DNA of 22,500 nucleotides from Chromera velia (lineage: Eukaryota; Sar; Chromeraceae): assembly GCA_018398765.1 (NCBI GenBank), contig JAHBMJ010001866.1, positions 1 to 22,500 on the forward strand. Direction: 5' to 3'. Position 1 is the stretch's first letter. The number at the start of each line of letters is the position of its first letter. This document shows positions 17,244 to 22,500 of the stretch, one piece after another. Made by a program: the position numbers and the translations under genes. A model generated the notes under the pieces. The model saw only the letters and a list, made by a program, of their open reading frames with translations, did not search any database and was not told where the DNA came from.

Positions 17244-17655
17244 CCTTACCAGAAGTAGAAACGTTTGAAAAAAACGGCAAATGTTGAACCAAGGGGGGGG
17301 GATTCTGCCTCGTATTTTGTATTAAACCTGCCAAACGTTAGACATCTATTAAAGATGGGCCGATACTAGCCTGAGGGCCGATGACGATGACATCATAGTA
17401 ATACGGTGATGGTATGATGAATCATTGATGATGATGGAGATGATATTATAAGCCTGAGCTCTAAATATCAATAATCATGCATAATAAACCCATATCAATT
17501 ATATGCTTGAAAAACTGTGACTAGTATAAGACATCAAAACTAAATTCATACTTTTATATGAAATCCTAACTAGAATCATGAATTGAAACGGAAGAAAGGA
17601 ATTGCTTTCTATATTTATGTATGTGCAGTTTACAGGATAATAATGTTTAGTATAA
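17244..17655. other. Spacer with GATGA-rich stretch, no gene seen
   Basis: AT-rich sequence containing GATGA/ATGATG-type simple repeats at about 17387-17453. Nothing else is recognised. Confidence 0.4.
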
Positions 17656-17838
17656 CCCTGCAAGTTTGAGTAATTTAGATCGATGAGTAATTTAAAGTAA
17701 TTTAGAGTAATTTAGCTTAGTAATTTAAAGTAATTAATTTAAAGCAATTTAGAGTAATTTGATTTCTCGTGAACCATAATTAAAGAGTTAAACATGGGGC
17801 CACGTAAAAATTTATTTGAGTGCCAATGGCACGTAAGA

Positions 17839-17862
17839 CCCCCCCCCCCCCCCNCCCCCCCC
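17839..17862 (+). repeat. Poly-C tract with undetermined base
   Basis: A run of about 23 C with an N at 17854, following TGGCACGTAAGA. A near-identical TGGCACGCAAAGA plus poly-C occurs in the same orientation at about 19010-19029, inside the same element. Confidence 0.8.
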
Positions 17863-18240
17863 TCAGACCTTCTTGCTTTGATACGCAAACGTTTTTGTTT
17901 AAAAAAAAAGTTTTTGACACTAACTTTTTTACCGTTTAGAGTCCAAAATCATGTTGAACAACCACTAAAACTTAACTTAACTTGAAAAACTTATCAAAAA
18001 CTTGTAAAAAAACCAAATTTAAATCATTATACAAAAATTATCTGATCGATACACATCTGCGACAGGTAACAGGTTTGTTCACTGAAATTTAATGATCAAA
18101 CGGCAAAGTGCACAGGCATTAGATTATCTTTCCTGTGATATATGAGAAGGGAGGACGTGTAGTCCTCGATCGGCTTATTATTTTTACTAAACAGTCCCCC
18201 GAGGACATCCCGGTTGCCCAGTCCTCCTTCAATTCGGGCG

Positions 18241-18279
18241 ATAAGTTTAGGATGATCTAGGTGAAGCACCTAAACTTAT
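18241..18279. repeat. 11-bp stem inverted repeat
   Basis: ATAAGTTTAGG (18241-18251) pairs with CCTAAACTTAT (18269-18279) around a 17-base loop, inside the long-armed element. Function unknown. Confidence 0.6.
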
Positions 18280-19098
18280 TCGAAGAAGAAAGAGAGAAGT
18301 CAACTGAACATAGTTGGACTTACGAATAGAAATGAAGAATGTCAATCCGGTAGATGCCCACAAGAACACGAAGATCTTCGAAGCATCCGAGAAATCGATC
18401 GATCAATCAAGATGAAGTCTAGACGCGAAGACAAAGAGCAGACTTTCTATCCACTTCAAACCACGCAATCGGATCCACTCGAATTCTTAGAATCGATAGT
18501 GTCCAAAGCAAACCACGCTTCAGTTGCTTGGACAGCGAAGAGATCATATCGAATGGACCGCGGTGATCAATCGACGGGCAGATTGATGGCCCCGGAAAAT
18601 GACTCATTGCATGCCTCATAAAGCGAAAATCCGCGTGCACAGGCGGGGTACTGAAATAACGACGCACGCAGTTCTCTCATGCTGCACGCTTTACCTCTGA
18701 AGCGCTCTGAAGCTTTACGTCGGGGTAAACCCAGACAATCAAACCACCACCACCCCCCCCTCTTCCCATAACAAATATAGTGCCAGCGCATCAGAGGAGA
18801 CTTGTCAGGGGGGGGGATGAGGGAATCGTGGAGGGGGAATGAAAATATTAGACAATTTTTCAAAATTTTGGACCTCTGGTGCTTCAGAACCAGATGACAT
18901 CTGGAGAAACCATTTAGTAGCTTTTATGTGGCAACCATAGGGATCAAGATTGAGCACTTACGGCTTGTCCACCAGACCCCACTGAGATGAATGCCTAAAA
19001 AAGGCTCGATGGCACGCAAAGACCCCCCCCTTCAAGCGGCCTCCTCCTAGAGCCCATTTGCATACCATTGGTACGCAAATGAATTTTTACATGGCCCC

Positions 19099-19159
19099 CA
19101 TTCAAACTAACAGTGCTTAAAAGTCTATATAAGAGCTATGCGCACTGTTAGTTTGAATG
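19099..19159. mobile_element. 61-bp snap-back insertion with perfect 18-bp arms
   Basis: CATTCAAACTAACAGTGC at 19099-19116 and its exact reverse complement at 19142-19159 enclose a 25-base loop. The corresponding place in the other arm of the host element (near 17795) reads AAACATGGGGCC without it, so it is an insertion specific to the right arm. Confidence 0.65.
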
Positions 19160-19347
19160 ATTAACTCTTTATGGTTGACGAGAAATCGACCTCTAAAGTT
19201 TGACCCAAATTAGTAATTTAGCTTTCCAAATTACTTTAGTTTACTATTCTAAATTACTTTAAATCACTCCAAATGGCTTTAAATTACTTTAAATTACTAA
19301 GCTAAATTACTTTAAATTACTCATCTAAATTACTCAAACTTGCAGGG

Positions 19348-19727
19348 AACAGTATTCTGTGCGCGTCTGTCCCTGCATGTGTGGCTAGGTGTGTGGTCTC
19401 TCTTTCTGCACACAGGTCGGTGGCTAGGTCGGTGGTTGACTGGCTTGTTGCCGGAGGGAAAGCCGGTTCGATCTGGCTAAGCAAGTTCTTTTCCTTCTCT
19501 ATTCTCCTCGTTGACTTACGAATTCGGCGACAAACAAAGAAACAGGGACCAGGAACACCCCCGTAGCTTGTGAGGAGACAGCAACACTGAACTTCCTTCT
19601 TCCATCCCTCATCCTGTCTCAGTTTTGTGCGTCTCAAGGAATCAGAAACGACTTTTTGTAGAACGTAAATTCTTCTGTCTGCCATCGCTTCTTTCTTTCT
19701 GCACTGAATGCTCTACTCGATGCTCAA
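19348..19727. other. Downstream flank of the SCO1 gene
   Basis: Mixed-composition sequence between the long-armed element and the SCO1 stop codon; probably contains its 3' UTR. Short ORFs on both strands have no recognisable content. Confidence 0.4.
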
Positions 19728-21079
19728 TCAATCGTCATCATCGTCATCATCACTTGCCTGTCCCTTCTTTTTCATTTTCTCCCTCGCCAAATCTTCCTCA
19801 ATGGTTTTAATCACCTTATCAGCATATTCCCTCACAGTCAAATTCTTGCCAAAAAAGTCCTTGAACTTTCCGTTCTTCCCCATCAGATAGTGAATAATCG
19901 AGTGATCCACAAGGTAATCATCCTCACCGCTCTTGATCCCCGTGTTGTAGTACACCCTGAAGGCTTTGGTGACGCCCTTGATGTCCTCCTCCGTGCCCGT
20001 CAAACCGATCAGGCGGGGGTGAAATTCCTCGCAGTACTCTTGGACCGTGTCAGGGTCGTCTCTCCGGGGGTCCACTGTGATGAAAATCGGCTGCAAGCAA
20101 AAGGGGGGGAAGGGAGGGAATCGCAAGAAGCCACAGCAAGAGATGGATCAAAGAGAGAAAAAGAGAGAGAGAGAGAGAGGAGTGAGAACCCGTACACAGA
20201 GGTCCACGCAATGGTGCAGAGACGGACTTTCTGCTTCTTTCTTTTTCTCTTTCTTGCGCACTGCCTAAGAAGCGTTCTTCTGCACCTTTACAGACGACAG
20301 CCAAGTCCTCTTGAGCGTACACGGGGGAAACAACGAAACGTTGGGTGAGAAAGAATGGGTGGGCACTGGGAAGAAAAATAGTGAAGAGTCGACGGAAGTT
20401 TCTAATTTCCTCCACCATATCATGACAAGCACGTGGAACACGGCAGGACTTGGCTGGTATGGGGACTGACTTGAACCAGCTCCCCGTACTTCTTGTCGAT
20501 GATCTCGATGACCTGCGCCTGCTTCTCCATTTCTTGGGGACAGATGTCGGGACACAAAACAAAGCCAAAGTAAATCAACTGATACTTCCCTCTGAAATCT
20601 GCGCTTGAAATTTTCTTTCCACCCTTCCCCGTCAACGTCCAGTCACACCCCAAATTGGGTTTGCCGATTGTTGTTTCCGACGTCTCCGCTATCCTTTTGC
20701 TCTCGAGACGGGCCATCTCGATAGAGTAGAGCCAGTAAATTGCACCACACAAGGCTGAGGTCACCAAAGCGGACCGCATAGTCCATGCTGACTGCTGGTG
20801 TGCTTTCTTTGCCTGCTTAATTTGCCTCTTCTCCTCCTCCGCGCTGCTCGCACGTGAGTCGTCGGACTTCGGTGGTGATGGGGGTTTCTGCATCTCCCCT
20901 GTAGGGCCCTTCAGAAAGTCTTCCTTCAAAATGTTCCGCGCAACCACACTTGTACACAGCAACCTTTGCTGTCGTCTGAAAGGCAGGACAGACAATGACT
21001 TCATATGGAGTCCCAGCACAGGCCCCCCTCGCATGGAGAGCAGTCGTTTCATTAGGGGAGCTCTCATCTTGATACGCAT
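19728..21079 (-). CDS. SCO1: SCO1/SenC-type mitochondrial copper chaperone (2 exons)
   Basis: Exons 21079-20471 and 20090-19728 on the minus strand (GTCAGT donor at 20470, TTGCAG acceptor at 20091, phase 0) give 323 residues. SCO proteins deliver copper to the Cu-A site of cytochrome c oxidase subunit 2 from the mitochondrial inner membrane, with the thioredoxin-like domain in the intermembrane space. The N-terminus is basic and Met/Arg-rich, as expected for a targeting peptide. A membrane segment lies at about 101-120. The copper ligands are visible: Cys176 and Cys180 in FGFVLCPDICP, and His266 in DYLVDHSII. PIFITVDPRRD and LIGLTGT are family blocks. An acidic DDDDDDD tail ends the protein. 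I chose the first ATG at 21079; the frame is open to 21145 without another ATG. Confidence 0.93.
20091..20470 (-). other. SCO1 intron
   Basis: 380 bp, GTCAGT donor and TTGCAG acceptor on the minus strand. It joins KKYGELVQ to PIFITVDP, which keeps the conserved spacing of the family. It contains a GA-rich run near 20156-20179 and no other feature. Confidence 0.85.
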
Positions 21080-21598
21080 CAGTCCGTTCCCAACTTCACT
21101 CACTGCCCAGGTCTGAAGTTTGCACCAGAGAAGTCTCCCCGTCAATCTGAGAACGTCTTACTGCATGGTCGCACTTGCTCGACTTCACCTGATGGCTGCA
21201 GCTTTTTGGCCGACTGGTCATGGCTGGTCTAAAAGTTGAATTCTCACAGTGCAATGCACCTGCTGGCCGTCTCCGCGTCTCCCAGCAAAAGCGCAGAATT
21301 CGGACGGCCGGGGCCGAGCGAACTTTCAGTCAGCATGCATGCACCGAAATGGATTGAAGCTCAGTACGCGGCAAGCTGGTGCTTCTTATACACATCTTCT
21401 GCACACACAGAAGCTTTGGCACTTGAATGGGGACTGTCGTGCATGTCTCTGTTTGATGAGTTCTTGAGTTGAGCTGAGGGATCCTTGCCTTATGAGATTT
21501 TGACAGCTGAAATTGTGGAACATCTAAGTTTTCTTCTTGCCGTCTCTGCTTCTCGTCTCTGAACAGACCTCGATCGTTAACCAAACCCATCTGAGAGA
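21080..21598. promoter_or_regulatory. Divergent intergenic region between SCO1 and the ADP-ribosylglycohydrolase gene
   Basis: About 520 bp separate the two start codons, which point away from each other. It must hold both 5' UTRs and promoters, perhaps shared. No TATA box or other motif can be assigned with confidence. Confidence 0.4.
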
Positions 21599-22500
21599 AT
21601 GGCCAATGCAGGAGCCTGCGTGTGTACAGAGAAGGATGAAGAGGGAACACGAAGAGACGAAATGCTGCGACTCTTCCACGACGTGCACTTCGCCGTCGAC
21701 GCCCTCCAAAACGCCCACCTGGGCCGCGAGACGCTCTCCGGGTTCTCTTACTTCACCTCAGCCCAGCTGCAGACTGGCAAAGTCGGAAGGCGCGTATTAT
21801 CCCGAGCACTAGACCCTCTGGAAGACAGAGCAGTCGGGTGCCTCCTCGGTCTCGCCATCGGGGACTCTCTTGGGGCTCCATTGGGTCTGTCTGGCCTTCT
21901 ATCTACTTTGTCTTTGTCTTTGTCTTTCTCCTCTCTGTGTGAGTGTTTGAATGCTCCAGTGAGGATCTGTGACCATCAAAACCTGCGTACCCTGTGTGTC
22001 CCCTTCAAATAATGCTCCAGTACTCTCCCCTGTTCCACACATCCCTTGCACGAATCTGATCGATCCATTCATACATGCATCTTTGCACCCCTACTCATCC
22101 TGCCCCGAACATACGTCTCTGTATCAATCTGTCTATCCGTGTGCATGCATTTCGTGCTGCAGAGTTTTCGCCTGTCCGGTACGGGGACACGAGCTACACG
22201 GGATTCGACGACGCTGCGGTGTGGAGCGGGTCGTCGAGTGCGGACTCGCCCTCCCACGGGCAAAACGCTTTCAACCACAGGAGAAACGCTTTCCAACTCA
22301 AACCTGGGTGAGGGGGTGGGAGGTTGGATTGATTTGGGTATTCATTCCTGTTGCAACAAACGATTGGTTGGTCCCACAAGTCTGATGTGCCTCTGTTTGT
22401 TCGCCTGCTTGTCCCGAATAGGCTTGGGTTACAAGGAGAGAAAGCAGAACAGGGCGCAGCGAGAGAAGCGGGAATCTTCATTTTCCATTCGTCTCCTTTC
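21599..22500 (+). CDS. ADP-ribosylglycohydrolase family protein (3' partial)
   Basis: Exon 21599-21884 starts at ATG (MANAGACVC). Exon 22163-22307 follows a GTCTGT...CTGCAG intron, phase 1. The family hydrolyses ADP-ribose linked to proteins or other acceptors, using a binuclear Mg site. The diagnostic GCLLGLAIGDSLGAPLE (residues 79-96) is completed across the splice junction, which supports the intron. Exon 2 ends in FQLKPG, the block that normally precedes the metal-binding QWTDDTSM motif, which must lie beyond the window. A GTGAGG donor at 22308 follows. Sequence 22422-22500 after an AATAG acceptor is open in phase but does not resemble the expected motif, so I do not count it as certain coding. 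The N-terminal 75 residues (LFHDVHFAVDALQNAHLG) belong to no domain I can name. Confidence 0.82.
21885..22162 (+). other. Intron 1 of the ADP-ribosylglycohydrolase gene
   Basis: 278 bp, GTCTGT donor and GCTGCAG acceptor. Splicing restores the Glu of the GAPLE motif. No other feature. Confidence 0.75.

Larger units (their letters stand above)
17656..19347. mobile_element. 1.7 kb element with long inverted arms
   Basis: The left arm begins CCCTGCAAGTTTGAGTAATT at 17656. The right end, read on the minus strand from 19347, begins with the same 20 bases. Homology continues through decamer-like units (AGTAATTTAAAGTAATTTAG), TTTCTCGT(G/C)AACCAT, AAAGAGTTAA, GGGGCCA(C/T)GTAAAAAT and a CCAATGG core. 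The left arm is about 190 bp and the right about 340 bp, longer because of extra units and a 61-bp insertion. The interior has only short ORFs (longest plus-strand frame 18412-18621, 69 codons, unrecognised), so the element looks non-autonomous. Flanks are TATAA and AACAG; no convincing target duplication is seen. Confidence 0.65.

Noticed and set aside
17656-19347. piggyBac assignment from the CCCT-like ends
   Set aside because: The flanks are TATAA and AACAG rather than TTAA on both sides, and no transposase frame is present.
22422-22500. Third exon of the ADP-ribosylglycohydrolase
   Set aside because: Open in phase after an AATAG acceptor, but the sequence lacks the QWTDD motif expected at this point. 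It is left as possible only.

Overview
The window looks like nuclear DNA of a eukaryote with long, intron-rich genes. Coding segments are GC-rich and purine-biased. They are interrupted by GT-AG introns whose acceptors nearly all end in TGCAG and whose donors are often GTCAGT. Huge low-complexity inserts, tetranucleotide microsatellites and AT-rich transposon debris fit an alveolate-type alga such as a chromerid (Chromera is my best guess). That assignment is inferred from style, not from a marker gene.

Positions 1-11177 (+ strand) carry the 3' part of one very large gene. I can chain eight exons in consistent phase (231-387, 776-1410, 2068-2286, 2752-3721, 5374-6382, 6640-6718, 7051-10140, 10368-11177) into about 2,322 residues. 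The protein starts with two cyclic-nucleotide-binding (CNB) folds. Each is split by a large low-complexity insertion at about the same place. A very long, basic, Ser/Pro-rich, probably disordered tail follows. Its introns hold G-rich, hexamer, (GTCA)n, (CGCA)n, (CAGA)n and (TTCC)n simple repeats, several of them touching splice sites.

Positions 11178-19727 contain no convincing intact gene. This is an AT-rich cluster of at least four repeat structures. They are a two-copy dispersed repeat, one copy of which holds a TA-flanked MITE-like element; two inverted copies of a hairpin-forming repeat around a 0.5 kb segment; a decayed element with short inverted termini around a Cys-rich ORF broken by one TAG; and a 1.7 kb element with long inverted arms, one arm carrying a 61-bp snap-back insertion.

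Positions 19728-21079 (- strand) encode a two-exon SCO1-type mitochondrial copper chaperone for cytochrome c oxidase. It has a CPDIC copper motif, the downstream DHS histidine and one membrane anchor. About 520 bp further on, a divergently transcribed gene (21599 to beyond the window) encodes the N-terminal part of an ADP-ribosylglycohydrolase (DraG/ARH family). I see no functional link between the three genes beyond proximity; SCO1 and the hydrolase may share a bidirectional promoter region.
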